This document shows, in pieces, positions 47,302 through 61,300 of a stretch of 64,000 nt of DNA (the stretch's first letter is position 1; each line of letters begins with the position of its first letter). The stretch is from Ruminiclostridium herbifermentans. Lineage in GTDB: Bacteria; Bacillota; Clostridia; Acetivibrionales; DSM-1351. The notes beneath the pieces were generated by a model, which saw only the letters and a program-made list of their open reading frames with translations, was not told the origin of the DNA and did not search any database. The stretch covers positions 744,001-808,000 of the forward strand of contig NZ_CP061336.1 of the NCBI RefSeq assembly GCF_005473905.2, read 5' to 3'. Position numbers and translations under genes: made by a program.

Positions 47302-47528
47302 GGATAAATATACACAAAACAGATGTTTTGTTGAATAAATGTGTAAAACATTGCAAAGTGTGTTTAAAAGCTAGAAATGGTGGTATATATAACAAATACG
47401 AATTTAGATTTGCATTAATAGAAGGAATTTATTAATGCCATGTAGAAGTATAATTTCATAACAAGTACCAATATTTGAATGGCTAAATTATTTCTTTCAC
47501 ACGAAAATATGGAGAGGGGCTGTTACTT

Positions 47529-48065
47529 ATGAAAACTATAATTAATGGAAAAAACATTGAGATTACGGAAGGACTAAGAGAAAGAGTAACAAAAAAGATT
47601 TCAAAGTTAAATAGATTTTTTGAAAAAGAGGTTGAAGCACATGTAACCTTAGGGGTTCAAAAACTAAGACAGACAGCGGAAATAACTATTTCTTATAATG
47701 GTATTGTTTTTAGAGCTGAAGAGTCAAATGAAGACATGTATGTTTCAATTGATAAGGCAGTTGATTTAATAGAAAGACAAATCAGAAAGAATAAGACAAG
47801 ACTTGAGAAGAAGCTTTACGAAAATGATTTCAGGGTTGAGAATTTTACATTTACAGATACAGAGGAGGTACCTGAAGAGAAGGAATTCAAAATAGTTAGA
47901 TCAAAGAGATTTGCAATTAAGCCAATGGATGTAGAAGAAGCTATTCTTCAAATGAATTTACTTGGACACGAATTCTTTATGTTCTTTAATGCAGAGACTA
48001 ACCATAGCAACGTAGTTTATAAGAGAAAAGACGGAAACTATGGTTTGATTGAACCAGAATTCTAA
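47529..48065 (+). CDS. hpf: Long-form ribosome hibernation promoting factor
   Basis: Drives 70S pairing into 100S dimers in stationary phase. The 178 residues show the N-terminal HPF domain (about 1-100, MKTIINGKNIEITEGLRERV). The extra C-terminal dimerisation domain (about 120-178) opens EFKIVRSKRFAIKPM and contains EEAILQMNLLGHEFFMFFN. This makes it the long form used in Firmicutes. RBS AGAGGGG. Preceded by two DnaA boxes. Confidence 0.95.
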   Translation: MKTIINGKNIEITEGLRERVTKKISKLNRFFEKEVEAHVTLGVQKLRQTAEITISYNGIVFRAEESNEDMYVSIDKAVDLIERQIRKNKTRLEKKLYENDFRVENFTFTDTEEVPEEKEFKIVRSKRFAIKPMDVEEAILQMNLLGHEFFMFFNAETNHSNVVYKRKDGNYGLIEPEF

Positions 48066-48091
48066 GAGCCGTTAAAATAAGTATTTTATAA

Positions 48092-48136
48092 AGGGGTGTC
48101 TTAGCAGAATATTTTTTGCTAGGATACCTCTTTTTT
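48092..48136 (+). terminator. Terminator of hpf
   Basis: AGGGGTGTCTTAGCA pairs with TGCTAGGATACCTCT (about 48118-48132, with mismatches), followed by TTTT. Confidence 0.8.
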
Positions 48137-48260
48137 CAGTAGGTATCATTTATATTTTTTGATTTTACGAGTAAATTTTTATAAAATGAAAACGATAACT
48201 TTAGTTAATTTGAATACATTGTTGAAAATTAGTCACAGCCAAGTTTAGGAGGTGTTTATT

Positions 48261-48758
48261 TTGAATAATATAGTGCTGATAGGTATGCCAAGTTCAGGAA
48301 AAAGCACAGTAGGAGTAATTGTTGCAAAGCACTTAGGAATGTCATTTGTAGATACTGACGTTCTTCTGCAAACACAAAATAATAGAAGATTACAGGACAT
48401 AATAAACACAGATGGAATAGATAAATTTCTAGAAATAGAGGAAAATACAGTTCTTTCACTTAACCTATGTAACACTGTAATTGCTACAGGAGGAAGTGCT
48501 GTATACAGCGAAAAAGCAATGAAACACTTAAAAGCCAATGCAATAGTAGTGTATTTAAATATAAATATGAAGACTGTTAAAAGAAGATTAAGAAATATAA
48601 AAACAAGAGGTGTAGTACTAAGTCCGGGGCAGACCTTAGAGGAGATTTATCAAAAGAGAAAGCCACTATATGAGAAATACGCAGACATTATTATTGATAG
48701 TTCTGAGAACTCAATAGATGAAACAGTAGAAGCAATTATTGAAAAATTGGATTTCTAG
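48261..48758 (+). CDS. aroK: Shikimate kinase
   Basis: Phosphorylates shikimate with ATP in the chorismate pathway. The 165 residues show Walker A GMPSSGKST (8-16), DTD for substrate magnesium (about 33-35), ATGGSAVY and the lid region RGVVLSPG. The start is TTG at 48261, seven bases after AGGAGG; an in-frame GTG at 48252 overlaps that site and is unlikely. Together with aroF and tyrA at the other end it covers aromatic amino-acid synthesis. Confidence 0.92.
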   Translation: MNNIVLIGMPSSGKSTVGVIVAKHLGMSFVDTDVLLQTQNNRRLQDIINTDGIDKFLEIEENTVLSLNLCNTVIATGGSAVYSEKAMKHLKANAIVVYLNINMKTVKRRLRNIKTRGVVLSPGQTLEEIYQKRKPLYEKYADIIIDSSENSIDETVEAIIEKLDF

Positions 48759-49327
48759 AAATAAAGCTATAATTATGTGACATCTAACGAAATAGTTAGT
48801 GTTTTTGATATTCTTCCTTATTTAGTGAAGTAAAATTGTATAAAAAAATTCTATAAAAAATATCTATTATCTAAAGGGAAGTCTGAAATCTTGTATGTGC
48901 TGGATTTCAGACTTCCTCATTTTTAATATTCTTATAAGTAAGCAATTTAATTTTATGCAACTATTATACTTACTTGATTGTCTACTATACGTATAAATTT
49001 AACTGACAATGTTGAATTATCAACATTATGGAGATGAAATATGTATAATAATTGCTTATATACAATGATATTTAAATATTTGGAATATATAAACAATATA
49101 AAATCATAAAAGTGAAATAACTAGATATAAATTATTTTTATAACAAATAGATGTCACAAAAAGAACAAAATAACAAAAATATACATAATTTATAATTTTT
49201 CTTAAAATAATCATAAAATCTCCGAAATAAACAGTTAAAAACCACACACAATTTAACATAATTATTTGAAAGTTTGTGATAAAATTGCAAGCAAATATTT
49301 ATCTTATTAAATGCGGAGGTAAAAATT
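48759..49327. other. Intergenic region before the giant RTX gene
   Basis: About 570 very AT-rich bases. It holds the aroK terminator and then sequence of about 70-75% A+T with no gene. RBS GGAGGT lies at 49315-49320. I could not name a clear promoter. Confidence 0.5.
48877..48925 (+). terminator. Terminator of aroK
   Basis: A perfect 14-base stem GGAAGTCTGAAATC / GATTTCAGACTTCC (48877-48890, 48903-48916) followed by TCATTTTT. Confidence 0.85.
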
Positions 49328-52300
49328 ATGGGCTATTTTAAAGGTACAGACAAGAATAACTCGCTTTATGGTACTACCGGTGATGATATCTTTGAGGGGC
49401 TAGGAGGGAATGATTATTTATCGGGAGGGTTAGGTAATGATACGTACATATTTAATCGAGGAGATGGGCAGGATACGATTAGTGACGTAGATAAGACAGA
49501 TGGGAACATTGACACCATTGTTTTTGGTGAAAATATTGTTGGCTCTGATTTACTGTTTACAAGAGTAGGTAATAATTTAAAAATAATTATTGATGGTACC
49601 GAAGATTCTATAACGATATTGAACTATTATAGCAATAGTTGGTGTGCAATCGAGCAGATACGATTCGCAGATGGAACTATTTGGAATAAGGAAACTATTG
49701 ACTCACAACCAATGTATATATCTGGTGAAGGTACAATTAATGGAACTGACATAGATGAAATAATTTATGGTTCAAAGGGCAAAGATATAATTAATTCAAA
49801 TGGCGGAAATGACATTATCGATGGTAAAGGTGGCGGAGACTATATAAACGGAGGCACTGGCAATGATGTTTATATATTTAATCTTGGATATGGCGTTATG
49901 ACAATCGAAGATTATGATGAGACCATTGGTAATATAGATACAATAAAGTTTGGAAAAGGAATAAGTCCAGATAATATTGTTTTCAATAAAGTTGGGTTTG
50001 ACTTAGAGATAACAATTCCAGGGACAACAGATAAAGTAATTGTTAAAAATTATTATAAAAACGATTTTTATAAAATTGAGCAAATTATTTTTTCTGATAA
50101 TGGTGTTATTTGGGACAAGTCACTTATTGATGCACAGCCAGTTTATATAAATGGTAGTGGTGAGTTATATGGAACTGCAGGCGTAGATATTATTACTGGT
50201 GAAAATGGAGACGATAGGCTATTTGGTTATGAAGGAAATGACACACTTAATGGAGCAGGAGGAAATGATTACTTAAGTGGTGGTTCTGGAAGTGATACAT
50301 ATATATTTAATCTGGGTTCGGGAACAGATACTATCGAGGATTATGATGAAAATTTGTCTGATATAGATACAATTCAATTTGGTGAAAATATATTCTCAGA
50401 TAATATTGTTTTTAATAAAGTTAATAATAATTTAGAGATTACTATAAATGGAAGTGACGATAAGTTAATTATCAAGGATTACTATTTATCTGATAACTAT
50501 AAAATAGAACAGATTAAATTTAATGATGGAACTATATGGAATAAAGAAGATATTGATGCTCGCCCAGTTTATATATTTGGTAGTGGAGTTCTTGAGGGAA
50601 CTAAGGGAACAGATATATTTACAGGTTCTGCTGGTGCTGATAATATGAAGGGCTATGATGGCAATGATGTATTTGACGGCAAAGGCGGCAACGACTATAT
50701 AGTAGGAGGAGCCGGAAATGATATATATATATTTAATAGTGGTTACGGTACCCTTACTATAGATAACTTTGATGATAGTGAAAACAATATTGAAACTATT
50801 CAGTTTGGAAAAGGAATTAATCCTCAAAATATTGTGTTTGTTAGAAATGAAAATAATCTTGAAATAACAATAAAAGATAGCCCAGATAAAATTGTTATTT
50901 TAGACTATTTTAATGATATCAGTAATCAAATTGAAGTTATAAAATTTGAAGATGGAACTATATGGGACTTAGATAGAATAAAAGAACAACCTGTTGTAAC
51001 ATATGGTACCTCAGAAGATGATTTTATATATGGACATGAAGGAAATGACATTTTAATTGGATTGAGTGGAGATGACCAATTAATAGGCGGAGATGGCAAT
51101 GATACTTTAGATGGCGGAGCAGGAATAGACTTCCTAGAAGGTGGAGAAGGAAACGATACATATATATTTAAAAGAGGAAATGGTGAGGATTATGTTATTG
51201 ATTTCGATAGCATTGGTGGTTCTATCGATACAATAATATTTGCAAAGGGTTTATTGCCAGAAGACTTAATTGTACAACAAAGCTTTGACGATTTAGTAAT
51301 TCAAATCAAAGATACTGATGATAAGCTAACAATTATGAATTATTTTTTAGATGAGGCTTTCAGAATTGAGAAGTTTGCATTTGAAGATGATTCAACTTTA
51401 TTGGATTATGAAAAAATTAAAATAATTGTTAGCGAAGGTGATGGAAACATCATTGGCATATTCAAGGGAACTGATGATGATGATATTTTCTATGGCACTG
51501 ATAGAGACGATATTTTTGATGGCGGTAAAGGTACTGACTATTTCAGTGGTGGCAAAGGAAATGATACATATATTTTTAACCCTGGTACAGGAACGAAGAT
51601 TATCGAAGATAATGATGGTACAGAGGGGTATATAGATACAATCGAATTTGGAGAAGGAATATCACCCGATAGTTTAATATTTATTCATAAGGGTAAAGAC
51701 TTGGAGATAAGCATTAAAGATTCAGATGATAAAGTAATTATCAAAAATTATTTTGATGCAAATCTTGATGTAAATGACCTTACCAGAATAGAAAGATTTG
51801 TATTTGCGGATGATGTTATTTGGGGACAGAATGAAATACAAGAGAAAGTTATATATACAATAGGTACAGATGAGGATGATATTTTAATAGGTACAAACAA
51901 GAATGATATATTAGACGGAAAACTAGGAAATGATAAGCTAATTGGCGGCAAAGGAAATGACACATATATCATTAACCTTGGTACAGGCACAAAGACAATA
52001 AACGATACAGATGATACAGAAGGCAATGTAGATACAATTAAGTTTGGAGAAGGAATTTTTCCTGAGGATATTATTTTCTCGAAAAAAGATAAGAACCTAG
52101 AAATTGTAATAAAGAATTCCGAAGATAAGGTTATTATAGAAAATTACTTTATAGCAGATTATGATGTAAATCCAAACAATAAAATAGAAGTAATCGAATT
52201 TTCAAATGGAAATATATGGAATGAAGAGTATATTTTAAGTCAAAAAATATACTTGCTTGGTACAAATGGAGACGATACTCTTTATGGTACAGATAAGGAT

Positions 52301-55300
52301 GATTTATTTAATGGTGGTAGAGGCAATGATTATATAAGTGGCGGTAAAGGAAATGACACTTATATTTTCAATCTTGGCACAGGTACTAAAACCATTGAAG
52401 ATAATGACGATACAGAAGGAAATATTGATACAATAAAATTTGGAGAAGGAATATCACCTGATAGTTTAATATTTATTAATAAGGGTAAGGACTTAGAGAT
52501 AAGCATTAAAGATTCAGATGATAAAGTAATTATCAAAAACTATTTTGATACAAATCTTGATGTAAATGACCTTAACAGAATAGAAAGATTTATATTTGCT
52601 AATGATACTGTTTTAGGACAGGACGAAATAGAAGAGAAAGTTATATATACAATAGGTACAGATGAGGATGATACTTTAATAGGTACAAACAAGGATGATA
52701 TATTAGACGGAAAACTAGGAAATGATAAGCTAATTGGCGGAAAAGGAAATGATACATATATCATCAATCTTGGTACAGGTACAAAGACAATAAACGATAC
52801 AGATGATACAGAAGGCAATGTAGATACAATTAAGTTTGGAGAAGGAATTCTGCCTGAGGATATTATTTTCTCGAAAAAAGATAAGAACCTAGAAATTGTA
52901 ATAAAGAATTCAGAAGATAAGGTTATTATAGAAAATTACTTTATAGCAGATTATGATGTAAATCCAAACAATAAAATAGAAGTAATTGAATTTTCAAATG
53001 GAGATATATGGAATGAGGAGTATATTTTAAGCCAAAAGATATACTTGCTTGGTACAAATGGAGACGATACTCTTTATGGTACAGATAAGGATGATTTATT
53101 TAATGGTGGTAGAGGCAATGATTATATAATTGGCGGAAAAGGAAATGACACATATATCATCAACCTTGGTACAGGTACAAAGACAATAAATGATACAGAT
53201 GATACAGAAGGAAATATAGATACAATTAAGTTTGGAGAAGGAATTCTGCCTGAGGATATTATATTCTCGAAAAAGGATAAGAATCTAGAAATTGTAATAA
53301 AGGATTCCGAAGATAAGGTTATTATAGAAAACTACTTTATAGCAGATTATGATGTAAATCCAAACAATAAAATAGAAGTAATTGAATTCTCAAATGGAGA
53401 TATTTGGAAAGAAGAGGAAATTTTAAGCCAAAAGATATACTTGCTTGGTACAAATGGAGACGATACTCTTTATGGTACAGATAAGGATGATTTGTTTAAT
53501 GGCCGTAAAGGTAATGATTATATAAGTGGCGGAAGAGGAAATGACACTTACATTTTCAATCTTGGCACAGGAACTACGACCATTGAAGATAATGACGATA
53601 CAGAAGGAAACATTGATACAATAAAATTCGGAGAAGGAATATCACCTGATAGTTTAATATTTATTAATAAGGGTAAAGACTTGGAGATAAGCATTAAAGA
53701 TTCAGATGATAAAGTAATTATCAAAAATTATTTTGATGCAAACCTTGATGTAAATGCCCTTAACAGAATAGAAAGATTTGTATTTGCTGATGAAGTTGTT
53801 TTGGGACAGGACGAAATAGAAGAGAAAGTTATATATACAATAGGTACAGATGAGGATGATATTTTAACAGGTACAAACAAGGATGATATATTAGATGGAA
53901 AACTAGGAAATGATAAGCTAATTGGCGGTAAAGGAAATGATACATATATCATCAACCTTGGTACAGGCACTAAGACAATAAATGATACAGATGATACAGA
54001 AGGAAATATAGATACAATTAAGTTTGGAGAAGGAATTCTGCCTGAGGATATTATATTCTCGAAAAAGGATAAGAATCTAGAAATTGTAATAAAGGATTCC
54101 GAAGATAAGGTTATTATAGAAAATTACTTTATAGTAGATTATGACGTAAATCCAAACAATAAAATAGAAGTAATTGAATTTTCAAATGGAGATATATGGA
54201 ATGAGGAGGAAATTTTAAGCCAAAAGATATACTTGCTTGGTACAAATGGAGACGATACTCTTTACGGTACGGATAAGGATGATTTATTTAATGGCGGTAA
54301 AGGTAATGATTATATAAGTGGCGGTAAAGGAAATGACACTTACATTTTCAACCTTGGCACAGGCACTAAGACCATTGAAGATAATGACGATACAGAAGGA
54401 AACATTGATACAATAAAATTTGGAGAAGGAATTACTTCAAAAGATATTCTTCTTTCACGTAAGGCTAATGATTTGGAGGTAATTGTAAATAATTCGGATG
54501 ATAGAATAGTAATTAAAAATTACTTCTCAAATGATTATGAAAGAAATGCTAGTAATTCAATTGAAAGGTTTGAGTTCAGTGGCGAAGATGGATGGGACAA
54601 GCAGAAAATCGAAGCTCAAACAATTTATATAATTGGTACTAGTGGTAATGATGTATTACAAGGTACAGATTCAAGTGATATTTTTAATGGTCTATTAGGA
54701 AACGATAAATACATTGGCGGCAAAGGAAATGATACGTATATATTTAATTTAGGCTTTGGTTCAAAGACTATTGAAGATATTGATGATACAGATGGAAATG
54801 TAGATACAATTAAGTTTGGTGAAGGAATACTTCCAGAAAATATTACTATTGTTCGTTCTGGCAATGATATGGAAGTCAATATAAAAGGCTCAAATGACAA
54901 GTTAACTATTAAGAATTTCTTTGAAGATGAAATTGAAGCAAGTATTACGAATAAAATTGAAAAATTTGAATTTTCAAATGGAGTTACATGGAATGAGTCT
55001 GATATCTTAGGACAATCCATTAATATTACAGGCAGCGATTTTATAAATGGTACGGTGTACAATGATATTATAATTGGTTCAAATAATATCGACGATGTTT
55101 ACGGTTATGCAGGAAACGATATAATTTCAACTTTTGATGGGCAGGATACAATTTATGCAGATGATGGCGACGATATTTTAGATGGAGGAGCTGGTGGGGA
55201 CAACTTGTTTGGCCTTGAAGGAAATGATACTTACATATTTAAAAAAGGATATGGAAAGGATTTTATCTATGAGTCAGATGCATCTGGAAATAGTTTTGAT

Positions 55301-58300
55301 ATCATAGAGTTAGGAGATGGAATTACTATTGATAACATAAAAATTGAAAGAGTTAATGACAATCTGCAATTATCTATTGCAAATACTGATGATGTATTAA
55401 CAGTAATTGACTACTTTAGTGATGATAGCTATAAAATAGAAGAAATTCGATTTGGAGATGGTACAGTGTTAAATCAACAAGACATTGCTGAACTGACTGG
55501 TAGTGAACAAATATTATTAAAAGCTTCTTTAGCTGCTACAGTAAAAACAGGGAATGATGGAAATGATACACTTACTGGAACTAGCGGTGATGATATATTA
55601 GATGGTGGAAAGGGAAATGATTCTCTTTATGGTGGAAGAGGAAATGATACCTATATTTTTGATGTAGGCTATGGAAAAGACAAAATATCAGATGTTGATA
55701 CAACTGTAGGTAATGTTGATGTTGTTAAGCTAGGAGAAGGAATAACAGAAGATAACATTAAATTATCTCAAGTTGGTAACGATTTAATAATCAAGATAAA
55801 TGGTAATGATTCAGATGAACTGAAGGTTATTAACTATTTCTTAGATGATCGTTATAAAATTGAAAGAATAGAATTTGCTAATGGAGCTGTTTGGAATACA
55901 GGAAGAATAGTTCAGCAAATGGCATACACTGGAGATACAGAACAGACTGATTATATTGGTGAAAAATCATATATAATTGGAACACCTGGAGATGAAACAC
56001 TAATACCTCCTTTTCAAGATGCGGACAATTATATTGATCCTCTCCAAGGCAATGATAAAATGTATGGTGGAAAAGGTAATGATACATATATATTTGGACC
56101 GGGTTATGGGAATGATTTCATTGAGGATTATGATCCAACACCAGACAATATTGATACAATAAGATTTATTAATGGATTAGCTAGACAAGATTTAGAATTT
56201 AGTAGGTCTAACGAGGATCTCATTATTAAATTAAAAAATTCTAAAGATACACTAACAATATCTAAATACTTTAATTCTAGTGATGCCTATAAAATTGAAG
56301 AACTTGTATTTGGAGATGGAACAGTTGTAGAAGGAGTAAATCAATTTAGAAAAGAATTAGAAGATGAGTTTGCAAAGGCTCTAGCAGTTAGAGTTATATC
56401 TGATCCTGTTATTTTAGATTTGGACGGAAATGGTATAGAAATAAGTACATTAGAGAATGGTGTTAATTTCGACTTAGATAACAATGGTTTTGCAGAGAAA
56501 ATTCAATGGGTAAATAATAAGGACGGAATATTGTGCAGAGATTTAGACGGTAATGGCAAAATTGACAACGGCTCTGAAGTTTTTGGTGACCAAGTGCTTA
56601 TGACAACTGGTGCTACTTCAAGAAACGGATATGAAGCATTAACAGATTTGGATTGGAATAAAGATTTTATACTAGATAGTAATGATAAGGCTTTTGATTC
56701 ATTAAGAGTATGGATTGATGAGAACTCTAATGGTATTACAGATGAAGGAGAGTTAAAGAAATTATCAGATTTAGGTATTGAAGCATTAAAGCTTAACACT
56801 ACTATTGTTGATGATAGTACACCTAGAGTTATTAAGCAGATAATTGGATATTATGAAGATAAAGACGGCAATAAATACGATATGTCTCAATTCTTCTTTA
56901 ATGTAGATTTATCTGATACTATAGATACTCAAGAGTTACCGGGAGTAGATGATAAGTTATCACAAATACTTCGCTCTCTGCCAGAAATAAAAAGCATTGG
57001 TAATGTATATGGCTTAAGAAAAAGTATGGCTACAAATGAGAGACTTAGAAACTTGGTAATCGAATTTACTGAAAATAAGCAGGCAAATAAATCGGAGCTA
57101 TTAGATGAAATTATATACGCTTGGACAGGTACAAGTAATATTGCAAGGGATTTTTCAAGAGGTCACATGGATGCTAGGGATTTGGCAGTTGTAGAAAAGT
57201 TTGTTGGACGCAAATTTGTTGGAAGCTGGGGAACACAAGTTGCACAAGAAGAGGCCGGAGACCATCTCAGAGTATGCTATGAAATAATAAAGGATTATGT
57301 ATTTAAATGCTTAACTGCTCAAAGCTATTTAAGAGAATATGTGACTTCTGTAGATTGCAAGTTTAATGAAGTAACAATGCAGATGGAGTTTGACTTTAGT
57401 GCATTAAAAGAAAAGTGTATTGAAAAAATAAATGATTCAGACTTTGGATTCATACTTAATGATTTGTTGGAATGTTATTCTAAGGATCCCGTTGCATATA
57501 GTGGATTAAAGAATATGATTGAAGAATTAAGACCTTATAATGAGCAGACATATGTGATAGCTACCGCTAACATGGTATATGGGCGTGCAGCCGATGAAAT
57601 TGATAAAAGTTTATATTGGGGACCTCCATATGGTTCAGAAGCATTACGTGGAACAAATGGTGTTGATTACATATATGGTGGTAAGGGAACTGATCAGCTT
57701 TATGGTTTTGCTGGAAATGACTATCTTGACGGTGAAGATGGAAATGATACTTTATATGGTGGAGATGGCGCCGATATTCTTTTGGGAGGCGCAGGTAACG
57801 ATACTTTATATGGTGAAAACGGAGATGATATTTTACAGGGTGGAGCTGGAGATGATATTCTATCAGGTGATGCAGGCAATGATATACTAGATGGGGGTGC
57901 AGGAAACGATACCTTGACAGGTGGTGCTGGAAGCGATACCTATATTTTCGGTATAGGCTCAGGCAAAGATACTGTTAATAACTTTGATCAAAATGTGTCT
58001 TCAGTTGATATTATCAAGCTAGGCAGTGGCATTACAGAAAATATGCTTAAAATAAGAAGAGCAATGAATGATTTGGAAATATCAATCATTGGCACTACTG
58101 ATTCTATTACAATTAAAAATTATTATATCAATGATAACTATAAGGTTGATAAAATATTGTTTGAGGATGGAAGCTTCTTAGATAATGATGAACTAAGAGA
58201 ACTACCACTTATCGGTACAGATACAGATGATGATATTACAGCTAGTGATTATAAAGAAACTATATATGGACTTGGTGGTAACGATAAAATAAAAGCGCTT

Positions 58301-61300
58301 TCAGGGGATGATATTGTATATGGTGGAGATGGTAATGACACTATAGAGGGTGGAAATGGTAATGATTATCTATATGGTGAAAAAGGAAATGATACAATAT
58401 ATGGTGGAAATGGCGATGACTATATAGAAGGAAATGAAGGTGATGATACTCTTTATGGTGGATATGGTAATGATATCTATATATATACTTTGGGCTCAGG
58501 CAATGATACTATTATCGAAGATGATTTAACCGTCGGCAATATTGATACATTGAAATTTGGAGATGGTATAAGTAAAGATGATGTAGAATATCGCAGGGAA
58601 AACAGAAATCTTATAATTACAATAAAAGATACAAATGAGAAGATAACAATAAAAAATTATTATTTACAGCAGGGCAAAATTGAAAGAATTGAATTTGCTG
58701 ACGGAACGGTTGAAGATAATGATAAATTAAGTAAGCTTGTTATATATGGAACAGATGCTTCAGAGACTATTACTAGTGATGATGTAAGTGAAGTAATCAA
58801 AGCACTAGCAGGTGACGATACGATCAATGCTCTTGATGGAGATGACTTTATTAACGGTGATGCAGGAAATGATGTAATAAATGCTGGTGCAGGAAATGAT
58901 ACTGTTTGGGGAGATGATGGAAACGATACTATAAGAGGAGATAGCGGAGATGATATTATCTTCGGCGGTGCTGGAAATGATAAATTATACGGCGGAGATG
59001 GTAATGATACCTTAGACGGAGGAGAAGGTAATGATTATATCGACGGCGGAATTGGCAATGATACGTATATATTTAGATTGGGATTTGGAGAGGATACAAT
59101 AGAGGATACGGGTAATGCTACTGGAAGTATCGATACAATAAAGTTTGAGGAAGGCATAAATCTCGAGAACGTATCTCTGAGAAGAGTAAATAGAGATTTG
59201 GAGATAACAGTTAATAACACTTCTGACAAACTAACAATTAAAAACCAATTTACTCCAGAAAACAAAATAGAAGTAATACAATTTGGTAATGGAGAGATTT
59301 TAGGAAACGATATATTGGATAAATTGGTTATATACGGTACAAATGATGGCGATATCATTACATCAGATGATATGAATGAAGTAATAGATGGCCTTGCTGG
59401 AGATGACAAAATAAAGGCAATGGGTGGCGATGATTTAATCTACGGTCGTGAAGGCAATGATTCTATATATGGAGGAGAAGGCAATGATACCATATATGGT
59501 GATGCTGGAAACGATACAATAGAAGGCCAGGAAGGTAATGATATAATAGATGGCGGTTCAGGCGATGACAATATAAAAGGCGGCAGCGGAGATGATATTA
59601 TTTTTGGAGGTGCTGGAAACGATACAATAGAAGGCCAGGAAGGTAATGATATAATAGATGGCGGTTCAGGCGATGACATTTTAAATGGTGGATTAGGCAA
59701 TGATACCTATATATTTGGAATTGGCTCTGGAGTAGATACAATTATAGATTATGATACTAATATCGGTAACATTGACACAATTAAGCTTGGCGAGGGAATT
59801 GATGAGAATAATTTGAAATATAGAAGAGATTTCAATAATAATTTGGAAATATACATAGATGGAACCTCAGATAAATTAATTGTATCGAATTATTACCTCA
59901 ATGATAGTTACAAAATTGAAACAATATTGTTTAGTGATGGACATACCATAAGTAGTAGTAAATTTGACAATTTACCTATTATTGGAGATGAGAATGATAA
60001 TATAATCAAAGCTGCTGATAAATCAGATTATATATATGGTATGGGTGGAAATGACAAAATATATGCTTATGATGGAAATGATTATATTGAAGGCGGCGCT
60101 GGGAACGATACAATTGAAGGTGGAGCTGGTAATGACGCCATTTATGGACAGGAAGGCAATGACACAATTTATGGGAATGAAGGTAATGATTTAATAAACG
60201 GTGGTCTAGGAGACGACATATTATACGGTGGATTAGGAAATGATACTTATATCTTTGGACGTGGTTACGGACATGATGTAATATCAGATACCGATGAGAC
60301 AGAAGGCAATGAAGACACAGTTGTTTTAACAGGAGGAATTTTAAAAGAAGATATAGCAATTCGAAGAATAATGAATGATCTTGAAATAGTGATTAAAGAT
60401 ACTGGAGATACGTTGACTATAGCTGATTACTACACTGACAGAAGCCAGATGATTGAAAACATTATACTTTCTGACGGAACGTCTTTAGATAATGATATGC
60501 TACAAAAACTAGACATCTATGGAACCAGTAAGGATGATGTAATAACTACATCTGATAATGGCGAAGTAATAAGGGCTCTAGAAGGCAATGATGATATCAA
60601 GGCACTTGGCGGAGATGACATAGTATATGCAGGTGCGGGAGATGACAAAGTTCTTGGTGGTAATGGTAATGATACATTATTCGGTGAGGAAGGAAATGAT
60701 AACTTACAAGGTGGTAATGGCGACGATATCTTGATTGGTGGTACTGGTAATGATACTTTAGATGGTAACTTAGGTAATGATACCTATGTATTTGGACCAG
60801 GCTTTGGACATGATATAATAAACGGTACTGTTACAAGTGATCAAGAGGTTAATATTATTAAATTCTTAGAAGGTATAACAACAGATAACTTGGTTGTTAG
60901 AAGAGTAATTAATGATTTAGTTATAACCATTAAGGACACCGATGATATATTAACAGTAAAAGACCAATTTGCGGGATATAGTAAAATTACTAGAATTGAA
61001 TTATTCGATGGTACTATTATAGATTCTGAATTCATCAAAAACTTGCCTATATATGGAACAGATGCAAATAATGTGCTTGATGGTACATCTGTAAATGATA
61101 TTATATACGGTCTTGGCGGCAATGATACAATAAACGGTAATGCTGGTGATGACATACTTTATGGAGGAGATGGCTCAGATACTCTCAATGGCGGCATTGG
61201 AAATGATATCTTATATGGTGATGCAGGCAATGATAGTCTCAATGGAGGTGCTGGTAATGACCTTCTAGTTGGAGGTACAGGAGATGATACATATTTCTTT

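Larger units (their letters stand above)
47014..47528. other. Structured intergenic region before hpf
   Basis: About 515 bases without a gene. It contains a foldable segment ending in a T-run (47050-47213) and two perfect DnaA boxes (47240 and 47293). Confidence 0.65.

Noticed and set aside
51748..53970. Three similar minus-strand ORFs (51748-52026, 52540-52818, 53728-53970)
   Set aside because: Antisense shadows of the repeated RTX modules; their similarity reflects the sense-strand repeat.
51557..54725. CRISPR-like array suggested by regular spacing
   Set aside because: The 396-bp units are continuous coding sequence with no short repeat/spacer pattern and no cas genes nearby.
57579..57890. 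Plus-strand ORF of 103 codons inside the RTX gene
   Set aside because: Out-of-frame shadow of the nonapeptide repeats; the main frame is uninterrupted across it.
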